Source of the DNA: Panagrolaimus kolymaensis
Taxonomy: Eukaryota > Nematoda > Chromadorea > Rhabditida > Panagrolaimidae
Length of the DNA stretch: 64,000 nucleotides
Assembly: GCA_028622995.1 (NCBI GenBank)
Contig: JAJQJQ010000077.1
Location: 310,001-374,000, forward strand
Direction of reading: 5' to 3'
Shown here: one piece after another, positions 32,109 to 46,600 of the stretch
Numbering within the stretch: position 1 is the stretch's first letter
Layout of the letters: every line of letters begins with the position of its first letter
The notes under the pieces: model-generated
The model's input: only the letters and a program-made list of their open reading frames with translations
Database searches by the model: none
What the model was told of the DNA's origin: nothing
Translations under genes and position numbers: made by a program

Positions 32109-35100
32109 TTATTTTCTTTTAAAGAATTTTTTAAACATTCCATCTTTTTTTATTGTTCCATTTGTTGAAGTTGAATCATTTGATTCCATGCTTGGATTTC
32201 GTGCTTGCATCGAAAGTTTTCTACCTGAATTTGGCGCTGAATGTGTTGATAAAGTTGATGGAGAATGAGGTGAAGTAGGTAAAGGTGAATGGAGGAGATC
32301 AATGGAAGTATTATAATGGAAAGCTGATGATGCACTCATACTTCTTTGACAATATCCCGGTTGGCCATGCACGGTTCGACCTGCTTGAAGTTGATAATGA
32401 GGTTGGAGGATTTTAGTTCCAGGATGTTTCAAGGGTCTAAAAAAATAGTGGATGATAAGTAGTGAATGATAGTAAAAAAAATTGTTAAATTATTGTTTGT
32501 TTTTAATTACTGTCAATCGAAGGATAGTAACATGAAAATTCAAATTATTGTCATTTTTAAATTACTATCAAACGAAATGACAGTAAGAAAAAAAGTAAAA
32601 TTATTGCCACTTTTTTATTACTCTCAAGCAAGTTATGTTAATAAAATTTTTTTATTGAAATTTCTTACTCAATATCAACATTTACTAATAAAGCTGAAAG
32701 TTCTTGAGGTTCAGCCGATTGATTTAGCAATGGCACAGATCGATATCCACCTCTAAGGCAATCCACGGGATATACAGCTTGTCCAATAAATGGATCACTT
32801 TTAGCTCCAACAAAATCTCCATCTTCCACATAAAATTTAAGCAGAGCCATTTCAGGGCATGTAATTTTAAATGTGAATGATTGCCTCCAAACTGGATTTA
32901 AACCATTTGAAGAAATTGAAGTGGTTCGATAACTTTGACAATCAAATGGAAGTCCCACAACTTCGATATCCACAAACGGCGAACAAATACCTTTAGATTT
33001 ATCGTTTCGAGATAATTGTCTGCCAGAAGTTATTTCAATAGTTAATTTTATTGGAAAATTTCCTATAACCGTATCTGCATTATCGATTCGGAAAGTTTCA
33101 TCCATGAGATATGGAGGTTTAAGAATATATCCACACCGGCCATTCGCGGTAAATTTTCCTTGATTTAGCTGCATTGGTTTATCCGCGGTTTGATAATTAA
33201 GGGCGACCATATGACAGCCTGTATTCCACATTGCCACAGGCATAAAATTTGTTGAAGTCAATCTCGAAGCTTGGGGATAAACTCGAGACAAGTGCCGCGT
33301 GTTAAAAAGTAATAAACCCTTTTCAATTAATTTATCATGTTTCGTTTCAGAAAGGGAACACATTTCATAAAATTTTGATTCCTTCATAAAATTTGGATTA
33401 AATGCTGAAGCTTGGCAGTATACAACCAAATTAGAAAGTTCCACAGCAATTCGTTGAGTTTTTTCTTTTTTAATATTTATAAATTTTAGCGAAGTTGCTT
33501 GAACCGCTTTTTCTCTCATATTTGCATACCATTCCAACATTTCTTTTTCACTATCCGCAGCTAAAATCCATTCATTGGTATTCCAATGCCCTGCACCAGA
33601 TATTCTTATTGCATATGGTTTATTGTCGCTTTGCCACTAAAAAACGAGAAATTTTAGAGACATGTTTTAGAAATTAAAACATTAGAGTGATTTTGGAATT
33701 TTATTAAAATTTAGTTGAAAATATATTTTGACTTTTATGTTTAAAAAAATTTGCAAAAGTTATTATTTCGAAAATTATCCCATCAAGACCGCGATTATGC
33801 AAATTTTAATTTTTGGGATTTTTTTAAAAACATTATTTATATTGTCAAATAGCCGCTTTAAGAACCAAAAGTAAAATTTTTTAATTCCAGGAAACTATTG
33901 CCTATGTTTTTTCTATTTTCGGGATTATTTATAATTTTTTTACTTACTTTTTCAATACTAGTATCAGCTAATTCAATAGTAAAATGACTGACAGCTTCAC
34001 TCGTTCCATTTCCCATATTGCTACTTAATTCTTTAACCACTTCGGGAGGGAATAAACCTGTGGCATGTTCATATCTTCCCATCCACATATTATTTAAATT
34101 AGTATTTTTTCTTATAACTTTTATTACGGCATTTACTGGAAAACTTAAATATGATGAATCTGGTCCAGAATAAGCATGAAGGGCGATGGCTTCAACTTCT
34201 TTATCCAAATCTGATAAATCAAGATAAAAGCCTCCAGCGGCATTATTTGGATCAGCTTGAGCAAATTGGCCGACATTTCGTTCATTTACTGGAAATCGAA
34301 GAGATACACCTCGAACAAACGCATGTTGAGAATAATAATCAACGATTTGATTTAAATTTTCAAAAACTGTTTGATTTACAACAAATATTCGACCATCGCG
34401 TTTTAATCGATAATGCCATATTTCTCCTTCAACTCTAAGAGATAAAACAAAAACTTTTGGATCGGATGAAGAATATCGAATTAAATATGCTCCATCTTCA
34501 TTTAAAGTATTTAGCAATTCTTCGGCTCGTTGTTTATCCGCTTTATCCGAAAACCATGGTTGATCCAAATGTGGTTGAGGTTGGGGGCAAGGAGTAATTA
34601 AATATGTTTTAAATTTCTCTGTTGCCAGCGCATGTTTGGTGTAATATGAAATTAATTCATAAAGAGTATCCATGGATTTTTGTTCAAAAAAATAAAATCT
34701 TTTTTCTCCTTTTATCATTTTAGTTTTAATTCGAACATGATGCACGTGACCTTCTTGCCTGAAAGAAAAAAGAAAATTTAAATTAATTAATTATGCAAAT
34801 TTTCAGGGATTTTTTGTTTTTGGAAAAAAGTCTTGAAACTTTTATTTATAATTTTTTGCGTTGGATAATAAAAAGAGTTTTCCTAATTATTTTTTTTTCT
34901 TGAAACAAAAATATTTAAATTTTTGGGAAAAAATGATAAAGAAAACTCACAAAAAAGATAAACTATAATCTCCAATAAATGTAGCACTTTCACGAACTAA
35001 AAATACTCCATCGCCTGTCTCTTTTTGTTCCATCAATCTTTCAACAGCAATTTTTCTTGAATAATTTGAATCTCGATCTATTTTACCATGAAACCATTCT

Positions 35101-38100
35101 TCAGTTACATGCATTTCTTCGGGTCGAACTCCAAACCCATTAAGTGAAGCTTCATCTTGATTTTCTTCATCCCCTGCTTGACTTATGGTATCTTCTTTTC
35201 CATCATTTAATGCATCAGAATCCACCGGGTTTGTGACATAACAAAGTTTGTCATCGAATAAAACAAACACATGTCTGGTCCAAGTGTAATGAGTATTATC
35301 GCGGAGATATAGCATTCCACGTTTTACACATTCTTTGGAAAGAATATCTTGGTCGTCTGAAAATTCAAACTCAAAAATATTTAAAAAAATGAAGCCACAA
35401 AGCATAAAAAAATGTTGCAAGAATCTGTCTAATTATGAAAGTTAATAAAATTTTAAAAGGTCTTTAATGTGAGTCAAAAAGGGGTGATTCATGTCCATCA
35501 AAAATCTTGGCTATTTGGCAATTAAAAAATGCAAATATGAAATCCTTAAGAATTTTGCGTCTTCACGAAAAAAATTAAAAATTTCTTTCGTTATGCTTAA
35601 GGGAAATGTAAAAATGTTAAATAAAGCTCATACGTTGTTTGCTAATATTTAACTTTTTTTAAATTAGAAAAATGTTCCAAAAATTCCATGACATCGATTC
35701 CCAACAGAAAAACTTTTATAAAAATTTTTGTGGCGGACTAGAAAAACTTTAGAAAGAATCTTTGTTTAAAAAAAATTAATTTTTTAGTTATTTATTTTTG
35801 GATGCGTGAAAAACAATATTTTTTTTGCAGAAACCAATTTCGTTTACTTACCATCATCATTCCCTTGCAAACTAATATTATCATTTTCAAGTTGTAATTT
35901 TTTATGCTTCAAAATAATTTTCTTTCTCAAAGCAGCGGGTGGAGGCAAATGATTTTCATCTTTAGAGATTGGAGAAGTCAACAAAAAATCTCCTAAAGCT
36001 TCTTTAATTTCTTGAGCCATAAGTTTTTGAAATGGAACAGAACAATTATCTTCGATCGATAAAATAACGGGATATTCTGAAGTTTCAAAAGCATAATGTC
36101 GAATTGTGTAAAGTACATCTCTCAAATTTAATTTGCTTGTCATTGTGTAGCCATGATAGATGACTATGTCATTGCATTCTCCTCCAGCTTTTTTACTTCC
36201 ATCCCAACAATCCAATTCGATGCATCGACAACCCATAAGCAGCGATCGAGCATACGCGTCCAAGGAAGATTCGGATCGAATTTGATCCCCGGTGAGATAA
36301 GTATTATGAGACGAAGCAATCCAATAATTAGTTAATGGTTGATTCATATCATGAGTAACTTTATTATTTATTGAATCAAAGATGGAGTTTTCAGGTGAAA
36401 ATAAATAATCAATAAATTCTTCGGTAGTTAAATATGGATCTATGGAATCTCGAGATGGATCGACTTCACGCAAATATGCTCGAAGGAATTCACTTATTTG
36501 TTCTTTATTGGTTGCCCATTCATCCTAAAAAATTATTGGAATAGGAAAAGATTCTGCAAAAAAAGTGCTCGAAAAATGCAAATTTTCTTTTTACTTATTA
36601 GTTTTTAGTCTCGAGATTAAAATACACTTTATGTCTAAGTTTTTAAAGTCGAAACACAAAAATCATAAACATTGTAAAAATTTGATTAGAAAATGTTAGA
36701 TTTAATTTTTTTGGTATTCGCACGAAGAAAATTTACTTTTTAAAAAATTAGTGTAGATACAAAAAAAATGGATTGAAAAGTGAACGAAAGACGCTACTAA
36801 CTAACCTGTTGATCACCATTTAAAAAAGCATAAAAATTTTCTAATGATATTCGTTTATTATTATGTTGAACCTTTTTAGTAAATAACATTTCAAATAATA
36901 CATCAAAATTTAATAATCGATGTACAGCTAATGTAAAAGGTTCAAAACTCATTTCACTCTAAATAAAAAATAATATTAAAAAAAACCCAACTAAAACTGT
37001 TTTGAAAAATTTGTGTTACCTCTGAAATTTCTTGTAATTCTTTTGATTGAACTTTATATTGTAAAGTTGTTTGAACAAAAGGTTTCATTTGCTTCATAGT
37101 AATTCTAAAAATAAAAAAATAAATGGGTAAAAAATTATTTTTAAATTATGGATTTAGAAAAGTAATTTTACCCAGTTGCGTCAGGAGCTAATAAACTATG
37201 AAATTGTTTTTTAAGCCATCGTTCAACTTGAAGATAATGAGAGGCATGCTGAGTTTCCATCATTAAATGATGGATTCCTTGATTCCATAATTTACAGGCT
37301 TCTTTGGTTTCAACTAAAAAAAAAACAATTGTTTTTCATTATTTCAAAAGAAAAATTATCAAAGTAAAAATATTAATATTACTTAAAATTTCCCCACAAA
37401 AATTTTTAGCTTTTGTTTTGATATGATTTTTTATTTTGCTTATTTTCAAAAATTTTTTTAGAAAGAATAAAGTCTTTCCACGGTGAAAAAAAAATACAAA
37501 AAAAGAACGATCGATAAAAACATCTCTTTTTTTTTTGTTAGTCAGACATTCATTCATTCATAAGCAGAATTATGTAAAAAATATAGTTGTTGTTTTTTTC
37601 ATTTATAACAATTTTTTATTGATTTTTTTTTTGAATATTTTAATAATTCATTTTTTTCGTTTTCTTTTTTTGGTTATTATTTTTTTTAAAGAATTAAGTT
37701 AGAAAAATTCCAAATTCTTCACACCAACAAAAAAAAACGCAAAATTTTAGTTTGTTTTATTTTTTTATAAACAGACATGCATTTATTAAACAAATGACAG
37801 TAAAGAAGAAGATTTATTAGAAAACCAAGAAAATTATTTATATTTAATGCCCGAACATTATATATTCGGCATGCTTTTAGTGAGAAAATCTTAATTTAGT
37901 TTTTCAAGTTTGGAAAAAAAAGTTTTAAAAAAATTCGTTTCAAGATTCTGTGTAATAATTTAAATAAACTTACACAATAAAATCCAATGAGATAATACAA
38001 AACTGGTGCCATAACTAATATCCAATAATAATTCACTATCCAATCTTCTAACTTCTTTATCCTTTTTCCATTTATCTTCTATCATCATTTGATTTGTTTT

Positions 38101-38481
38101 ATAATGAACCGTTTGAACTTCTTTCACCCATTTTAAATCCAATGTAACTTTATTACTTCGAAGTATGGTATTTGGATCCCATTTGGAAATTTCTAATTGC
38201 CTTGTTTCTTGATTTAATGAAAGCCTTTTATACACGGGTTCCCATTTTTTAAGTAATTGTAATTTGTATACTTTATGCCCCTTTATCATCGCGGCGGAAG
38301 TTTTTTCTATATCCATTCCATGTCCCATTTTAGTTAAACCATGATAATTACTTCGCGTGGTTGGAGATGATGTTCCTCCTGTTCCTGATGAAGAATTTGC
38401 GATGGAACTTGAATGAGATAATGTCATTCGTCCACCACTTGCATTTCCCAAACTAACTGATGATGTTTTTTGTTTTTTCAT
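32109..38481 (-). CDS. plc-3: Phospholipase C-gamma, copy 2 (complete)
   Basis: Nine exons on the - strand: 38481-37974, 37313-37172, 37104-37020, 36958-36806, 36524-35852, 35356-34951, 34758-33948, 33636-32669, 32436-32109. The frame closes, giving 1357 aa. Exon boundaries and phases match copy 1; exons 3 and 4 even have identical lengths (85 and 153 bases). Domains: PH, EF-hand region, X box (SSHNTYL, ELDCWDG, YHGY, ILSIED), nSH2 (FLVRES), cSH2 (YLIRYS), SH3 ([11 protein letters not shown] to [11 protein letters not shown]), Y box ([13 protein letters not shown]), C2, and a divergent Ser/Pro-rich tail ending MFKKFFKRK. All catalytic residues are intact. The N-terminal linker is Ser/Gly/Thr-rich instead of copy 1's sequence, and the poly-Asn run is absent. 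Introns are longer (up to about 660 bases). Confidence 0.93.
32468..32634. repeat. Three-unit palindromic minisatellite in a PLC-gamma intron
   Basis: Three diverged tandem units of about 55-56 bases (32468-32522, 32523-32578, 32579-32634). Each begins GATAGTAA or GACAGTAA and ends TTACTGTC, TTACTATC or TTACTCTC, followed by about six to eight linker bases, so each unit is itself an inverted repeat. The array lies in the last intron of PLC-gamma copy 2; nothing similar is in the corresponding intron of copy 1, which is only 44 bases. Confidence 0.65.
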
Positions 38482-41400
38482 TTTTATTAATCAATTCAGT
38501 TTGTCAGCTCAGCGTCAATGAATGTAAATGGATGAAAGTTAAATATGTATAAAAATATATTTCATCTAAAAAATGAAAAAAAAAGTCCAAAGAATTTTGC
38601 GGGTACGTACGTATGTGTTTAAACGAAAAAAAGGTTTATGATAAGAAGAAAAAAAAGGCAAAGCAACGTCAAAATTCAATAACACATACTTACATAGAAG
38701 TTAGTAGTTCCGCGAAAGAAAAGAAAAATATCACACGGATTGGAGAATTGGAAAATAAAAATTTTTACAAAAGTTGTAAAAAAAAATTCGAAGAATATTA
38801 AAAAAGAAAGAAGGAACCATCCAGAAAAAAAATTTAAGAAGATAAAAAACAAGTTTTTTTTTCTTCGTAAAAAAGCTGATAAAAAAATAAGATATCAAAA
38901 TCAAAAGTTTTAGTTAGTAAAATAAAAATTTTCTTGTTGCCAAAAGTTTTACAACAGAAAAAATATTTTTCGAAACAGTAAAATCGGCGGTTAACCAATG
39001 TTTTTATATCAATTTAAAAAATAACGAAATGTTTCGTTTTTTATAGGATTTTTATTTTCGATATAAAACATTTATTTTTGTGGGAAAATTATTAGTTTTT
39101 TTTAAACACATAACTCGTCTTTAAAGTTAAGTACTCTATAGACTTATGTTTTTTCCCTTCTTTATATTAAAAATTAATCTTTACTCTTTTTTTTTCTTAA
39201 GAAAAAACTCATAAAAGCAGCCTATATAAAACTAAAACTAAAAAAAGCGAAATGATCAAAAAGGATACAACAACTGATAGTTAAGTTTTATTTTTATTGC
39301 TAAATTATATGGCGTAAAAATGATGTAAAAAAAAAACTTTTAAAAGGTTATTAACGAAGAAAAAAAAAACAGTGATTATTCAAAAAAAAAATCGATAAAT
39401 ATTGTAAAGCTTTTCAGGACCCGCCAAAGAAAAAATAATAACTCATAGTTTTGTTAGGACAAAAATAAAACAAAAGCAAGAAAAATGTTTTCCATACACT
39501 ACAATGGAACTCTTGATAGTGAGTGACCCAAAAGCTTTTGTATCAGTGGTGATCATCGGTCTAATACCTCCGTCATTATTATCAGATGGTGGCTGGCTAC
39601 CTTCCCTTTTTTCCTCAATCTTGAAATTCTTAACATTCCAATTTTTGTCAAATGGAAAAAATAAATTTTATGTAAAAAATACTTTTAAAAAATGGACACA
39701 AAATAACACAAAAAATAATAAACTTTCTTTAAAAAAGTGTTGGTAAAAGAAAAATCAAATAATTTTTTTCTCACCTTTATTTCTTTCAAAGTCAAAATAA
39801 AGAAGAAAAAATGGAAGAAAAGTGTTATCAAAAATGGCAAAGAAAGAAAGAAAAAAAGTAATCAAAGTTGGTTGATGTGTTTCAAAATGAAATAAAAGTT
39901 TGATACACCTTCAACGACGATTCAATATATTTAATTTTGATACATACATACTTAAAGAAAGAAGAAAATTAAAAACTTAAATCTTTAGCAAGCAGCAAAT
40001 GAAGAAAAGAAAAATAGGAGAGAAAAATAAAGAAAGAAAAAGCTTTATAAAGAAGCTTAAAAAACATGGGTTAAATGAAAAATCAAGGATAGTCAAAAAA
40101 AGTTGGAAATGAAAAAAAAAAATTTGAAAGAAAAGGATTGGCAAAAAAAAAAAAAAATAATGGGAATGAAACAACAAAAAAGCTGCGAGAATAAAAAAAG
40201 AAAGGAAGAAAGGATGGGGGCAAAAAACAATTTCAATTCAGGAAAGATACACTTTTTTTTATTATGCCTATGCTGCTTATATTTTTAAACAATACAATGC
40301 ATTGTCGAAGTCGATGATAGTTGATCGGACAAAAAAAAACGCAGAAACAATAGAAAAGAAGAAAAAAAAGTGATGAGAAAAGCACTTTGAAATATGCACA
40401 TATAAAAAATGAATATTTGTATCATTCATTGTCTCTTTTTCGCTTCCTTCTTTCTTCTTCCCCCATTTTTTTATTGTTTGTTAAAATTATGAACAAAAAA
40501 AGTCTATGGAATTGGAAAAAGGTGTTAAAAATAAAGAATGAGAAAGTTCGAAATTCTTTAGTTTTTTTGTTTGAAATTACTTTGAAATGGAGTTTGAAAA
40601 AAGTAAATACTTTCTATCATTTTTTTGTATGTGTTTTTTAAGCTATATTTTAAAATATAATTAAATTTTAAAGCTTCTTATTTAAAGTTTTATTATTTTT
40701 TTTGTTGGAAAAATATTTAAAAAAAGGATTGGTTAGTGAAATTGAAAAAAGCCCAGGAAATCAATTATCCAAAAAAAATTGTACAGAGATTTTAGTTCGG
40801 AGATTTAGCGGACACTGAACTGAAGTTTTTTTATTATTAGAAACTTCCAAAATTTTCGTTTGAAACATAAAGTATGTATTAATGAAAAAAAAAAGTTTCT
40901 TGGAGATTGTCAAAGACGGAACACGAAAAATAAAACGGTTCACATTCAAATCAACAGAAAAGGACAAAAACAACAAAACGGAACCGAAAAATCAATCAAT
41001 CAATTGTGTGGTAGACGAAAAATGTATTCGAACACTTTCAATCAACAGCACAAAAAAAAAAGAATAAGAATAAAGATAAAAGTAGAGAACCATGGAAATG
41101 AAAACATAAAACAAAAAACACCGTTAGAAAAAAAAAGTACAACAAAAACCATGAAAAAAATTACGGATTTGAATGAATAATTTTTTTTAGTTAGTTTAAA
41201 TTATTTTTTTGTCGTCAGAAAATGAGGCACTGAAAGGAAAAAAAAAGATTGGACACAACAATTTCCATTTTTTGAGAGAAGCAATGATGAGTGAGAGTCA
41301 ATGCTTATCAAATTAAAACAAGAGAGGCAAGCAACAAGCAGCGGACATCGAAAAACATAAAAACATAAAAAAAGCTTAAATTAATTTTTGTTCTGAATCA

Positions 41401-43638
41401 ATGAAAAAATAAAGAAAAAGGTATCAAAAAAAATGTGAGGGAAAAGTAGAGGGAAGTCAATCAAGAGAATAGAATAAAAAAACTTTACATATATTTTTTT
41501 TTCTTCGTTACAAGAAAAAAAATATGAGAGAAAAGTTTGCGCATATGAACTTTTTTTGAACTTTTATTTTCGATGATTTTTTTTTGTTGCTGTTTATGTT
41601 GGTTGTATTTTGATTGAAAAAAAGAGAAAGGAAAAGAAAAAATGAACGGCGGCAGTCAGTCAGTGAATAAAAAAAAAGAGTAACATTAAAAAAAAGGGAG
41701 AGTGAGAGAGAGACGACGACCATCTCGCATTCATTCTTCTTTTTTTGTTGCGCAGCGTTTATGAATGTTATTTTTTTTCTCTGGGCCTCTCCTCTTTTTG
41801 ATTGTGTTTGTTGTGTAATTTTTTTATTTTATTATTTTGAAGTCTCCCTTTTTTTTACCTTTCGCCTTTCATTTTGGCCAAAAAAAGGGAACAAAAAAAG
41901 TATGCAAAAAAGAAGGTTGGAAAATATTTAAAAAAAAACATATATAAAAGCATCGTTAATTTTTGTAATGAAAATAAAATAAATTTTTATAAAATTATTT
42001 ATGCAAAAACTACCGATATTTTATGGACAATATTACTCCAAATTTTAATTTCATCGCAAAGAATAAAGCAAACATTTAAATAATAAAAATTTAATAAAAG
42101 AATCATTTACAAAAAATTAAGTTTAAACTTTAAAATAATCGTTTAAAAAAATCTAATAGGTTTTTACATTATTTTTTAATTTTCTGGATAATCTATCATA
42201 ATAAATATCTCCAAAATTAAGTTATAACTTTCCAAAAATATGGAGTCTAATGTTTTTTTTCTTAACGAAAATGGTGAATTTTTTTAGTGCTCTAATTTGA
42301 TGAAAACCATTTCTAAACAAAAACTAATCCACTATGCTTTTATTTTTCATGCTTCTAAACATTTTGTAGAATTCCGGTAATTTTAGAAGTCTGTATAAAT
42401 ATAATTTGGCCAAGTTTTGTTAAAATCATTGTTTTCTTCTTTTATTTTTTTAAATTCTTTGAACAATATAATTTTTTCCTCTTTGGCTTAAACTTTATTT
42501 TTGTTTTACCATTTCGAGAGACAAAAAATCTTCGAAATAAATTTGGTTTTAAACTTGCTTTTTTAAATTTTATTTTGAGTGAGTTGACAGAAATATATGA
42601 CATCTTTAAAACTTTATCGTCAATATTCGGTTGTTATTCATCCACAGCCATGCTAAGGAGAGATAACCATCTGCTGCCTTGCATGCTTGACTAAAACCAA
42701 GAAAAAAAGTTGCGCTTTTGCTATTTATTGTAATTTTTTTTTGATAGCAAACCAAAAACTTTTTTCTCTTTTTGCTTTTTTCGTCAGCGACATAATTTGC
42801 ATATCCGCCGATTTCACAATCTGAATTTCTGACCAAGTTCTAATTTTAGCGATTGGAGAATCGGTATTTACAAAAAAAAGAAATAAAGTTGTTTCATAAT
42901 TTTTCCTTTTTCCTTTTTCTAAAATTATGACCCTGGTATAAATGTGTCATCACCATCACCCTATACATTGCCTTCCCCTTCCTTCGTTCAATAAACTTTT
43001 TTTTATCAATGAAAAAAACAAGCATAAAAAATATTTTTAAAAAACCGTTCAAAGAACGCAACAAAATAAAAATATAAAAAACATAGAAAAAAATAAAAAT
43101 GGGTGGAGCAAGAAAACCAACCTAAAAAGCATAAAGAAAAAAATTTCAGCTCAGCGGCAAAGAACAGAACGAAGGAACGTAGAAACAAGCTTCTCCCTTT
43201 TTTCCTTTTTTTCCTTTTTTTCCTTTTTTTCCTTCTTTCTTTTTCTTTTTCATACACACACAAAAAAAAGGGGGAGTTGCTTCTTTCTTCTTCTTTTTTT
43301 TGCCTTGAGCATCTCTCTATTTTTTTTCTCGGGGCTTTTTTGCTTTTGCTTGTTTCAGTCTATGAAAATAACGATGACGGCCGCGAGAAAAGAAAAAAAT
43401 CCAAGCTTTCCGGAGAAAAAGTTGGAAAACGAGTTTTTATGGGTGGTAAAAGAAAAAAAAGTGAAGATCAAGCTTTTAAACAAAAAATCTAAAAAAATTT
43501 GTAATAATTCTTTCTTTTTTCTGTTGTTGTTGTAAAAATTGATAGTAAATGCTTTCTTGCGAGTTTTGGTTTTTTGGAATTACTATCATTTTTCGTGTTT
43601 AATTTATAAATATTTTTTTTGTATTCATTTTTTTAGCA
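38482..43638. other. Gene-poor AT-rich region, 5 kb
   Basis: No supportable gene on either strand. The open frames seen are driven by A- and T-runs (Lys/Phe-rich). Notable texture: long homopolymers, purine-rich stretches, and a tandem TTTTTTTCC array near 43198-43245. Some could hold regulatory DNA or a non-coding 5' exon for the secreted-protein gene at 43639. Confidence 0.5.
43198..43245. repeat. Tandem CCTTTTTTT microsatellite-like array
   Basis: Four to five near-perfect 9-base units of CCTTTTTTT, then CCTTCTTTCTTTTT. Simple pyrimidine tract about 400 bases upstream of the secreted-protein gene. Confidence 0.7.
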
Positions 43639-46600
43639 ATGATTTGCTCAAATTATGTTTATCCTTTATTATTATTTACCTTAATGATATTCATTAATAT
43701 TTTCTCGACCGCCAATGCCGTGCCAATCAGTAAACAAGAAAAAGTCACCGATGTTCGAGGAAACAAATGTATTTATGCTAGTCCAGCTCAAGTACCCGTA
43801 GTTGAATTAAATGATACTGTGGTATTTCATGCAAATGAAACATGCACCATGTTTCGAACGGATACAGTCCAACTTAAATGGGGAAATGTATTGGATTATA
43901 ATTATATGGTCGAAGGTAAACGAACGAGGTAAGTAAATTTTTGGAATTTAGGAATTTCAGAAACCATGGATATTTTCTTTTCCTTTTTTAGTCTAAAATT
44001 ATGCATCTTTTTTTTTTGTTGGCTGCAAAGGAATCACTAATTATTACTTTCTGTTTTTTTTCTTTTCTAAACATATTTGTCGGCTGCTTTTAACTTTCCA
44101 AAAAAAATTTATCGTCTGTTACTAAATTTTTCTAAAAAAGCTTGAAAGCTATAATTTTTAATAATAAAAAAATAAGCATCTCTCCAAGTAGCTTCGGCAA
44201 AAATAGTAAGTAGGCTTTCCTTAAAATAGCTAATTAAATCCTTTAAAAACTTCTTTTTTTATGAAAGAAAAACTTTTGTCTTTTTTTAGGGGAAAAAAGT
44301 TTCAATAAAATTCTTTTTTTCCATGCGTGTTTCTTTTGCTTTTTTTGGTTGTAAGCTTGCTTGCTTGCTCACATAATTCATTGACAGTGTTAATCTTCTT
44401 CTTATTATTCGTTTCACCTCTTTTTTCTTTTCTTTTTTCTGTCATGGAAAGAAATCTGTTATAATAAAAAAGCGGATTGTATTTTATTTTATTTTTATTG
44501 CTAGCGTCGCATATTTTTTTGTTGTTGGTCATTAGCTTAAAAAAATGAAAATGGTTTATCAAATTCAATTTTCATTGAAATTAACCATTGTATAAAAAAA
44601 AATAAATAGGTGAGAGTAAAAGGAAATGGAAATTAAAATGTTGCAAAAAAAAAATTGTATTAAATTATTCCAATCGATTGTAAAGAAAAAAATATTTGGT
44701 TCAAAGGTTGAAACAGAAAAAGCATTTTTGGGAAGCCAAACATTTTTTCTTCTTTTTCAAATCTAACTTTAACACATTAAATTTTTTTCACATTGAAGGC
44801 AGCATTTTTTTATATTTCTCACAAAGTTATGCAAATTACCTTCTTCTTTTTTCTTTTAACGCTTTTACTCATCCTTTGTGCTGTTTTTTTTCTTCTTCTT
44901 TTCGGCAACCACAACAATAAAAAAAACTTTTTACCCTTCAACCAAAACTTTTTTCACCCGAAAAAAAAAACCGAACCCAGAAAGTTTTTTTTGCTTCACC
45001 AAAAAAATATATTCAAAATTTGTAGAAAAAAAAGGGCAAAGCGAACATTAAAAAAACGGGACAGAGGAGAACTGAGAATGGAAGATTCTAAATGCCAGCC
45101 ACCTCGCCTTTGCAATGTTTTTTTTTCTTTAATGATACCTTTCTTAAGGGCTAAAAAACTTTTTTGTTTTGTTGCTTTAAAGTAAAAAAAAAAGAAAAGA
45201 AGTAAGGTACAAATCTACCAACCACAGCGGCGGCGAAGGAAAGAAAGTAATTAGCATTTTTCGAAATTTTTTTGGGATACTAAAAGTTCTTTTTTGGTGT
45301 AAGAATCCGTAAAAAAAACTTATTTGGTTTTGTTAGGAAATAAAAAAAATTATTGATTGGCCAATCACCATAAAAATAGGAAAAAAGATTGGCTGTAAAA
45401 AAATGCTTGATAGCTATTTTTTTTTCTTAAAAATTTTTTACAACTTCACTGAAAACAATAAAAAACGGAATTCACAGGAAAAAAAGAACGGAAGCTTTTT
45501 TTATCATCATCACCCCATGATTTTATTTTTTTTATTTTTATGTTTTGGCAAGCAAACAAGCATAATAAAAAGTGAATGTGTTCTTTTTTCTATCAGTGTT
45601 TTTTTTGCTTTTGCTTTTGATTTTTCTGTTATTTTTTTGTTGTTTGCTGATGATTTTTTTTCTTTTTTCTGTTGTCAGAAAAAAAATTATCATCATTGAT
45701 AGCTCTTTTTTTCTCCTCTTTTCTCTCTCCTATCATTTTTTCACGTATGTTTTCAATGAGTAACAAGCAACCAAAAAAAATTAAAAAAACCAAAGCAAAA
45801 AAAAATTCTGTCAAAAAGCAAAAAAGCATGAATGTTTTTTAGCTAAACAAAATAAAGAGAATGGAGTGATAAATATTAGAAATAAAAAAAATCCAAAATC
45901 AAATAAAAATTTAAAAAAAAGATGTTTGTTATCGTCTATCACCTAACAAACACACATCACAGTGCTAAGATCTGATGTTTTTTTTGTGAAGAAAAAAAAA
46001 CTAATAAAAATAAATAAATACTTATCTTAAAAAAGCTAGTAAACATGCAAACTTTTATAGCTGTTTTTTTTTATAACTCAGCGGCATGCATTAAAAATAA
46101 ATTTGTGTCCAAAGGTGCAGCAATTTTATTATTTTCGATTTTATTCCAAAAGATTTATGTTTATTTTGTTTATTTTTTTGTTTCTTGCTTGTCAATCTCT
46201 CTCTCTCTCTCCCACTGACGACGACATACATAAAAATGTACATCAAAAAAGCAGCAATTTATCTTTTTCTTCAATTAAAAAAGCATTAAAAAATAAACAT
46301 TTGTTAAAAGCATTTTTAGCAAACAAATTGTTGTAATTTTGATTTGAGACATGAAGACAACAAAAAAAATAAAGATCAAACAAAATAAATGCTTGTGGCA
46401 ATATAATGTCAGTGGTGGCGGTGATGGCGGATGTTGGGGGGATTTTTTTTGATCAAAACAAAAAATAAAATCAAGCATTTGCAATTTGAAAAAAAAAACT
46501 TTTTTAAAAGCAAGAAAAAGCTTTTTCTTTTTATTTTTATTTTCTGCGCCGACAAAAACAAACAAATGCAAAAACAAATGCAAAAAGCTTTTTTTGAAGA

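Noticed and set aside
40860..41180. Lys/Asn-rich frame in the gene-poor region
   Set aside because: Low-complexity translation of A-runs, with no conserved motif or splice partners.
43103..43492. 129-codon frame upstream of the secreted-protein gene
   Set aside because: Its middle is the translated TTTTTTTCC repeat (FFLFFLFFL), not a membrane protein signature.
46196..46212. CT microsatellite as a feature of interest
   Set aside because: Short simple repeat inside a long intron, common in such sequence.
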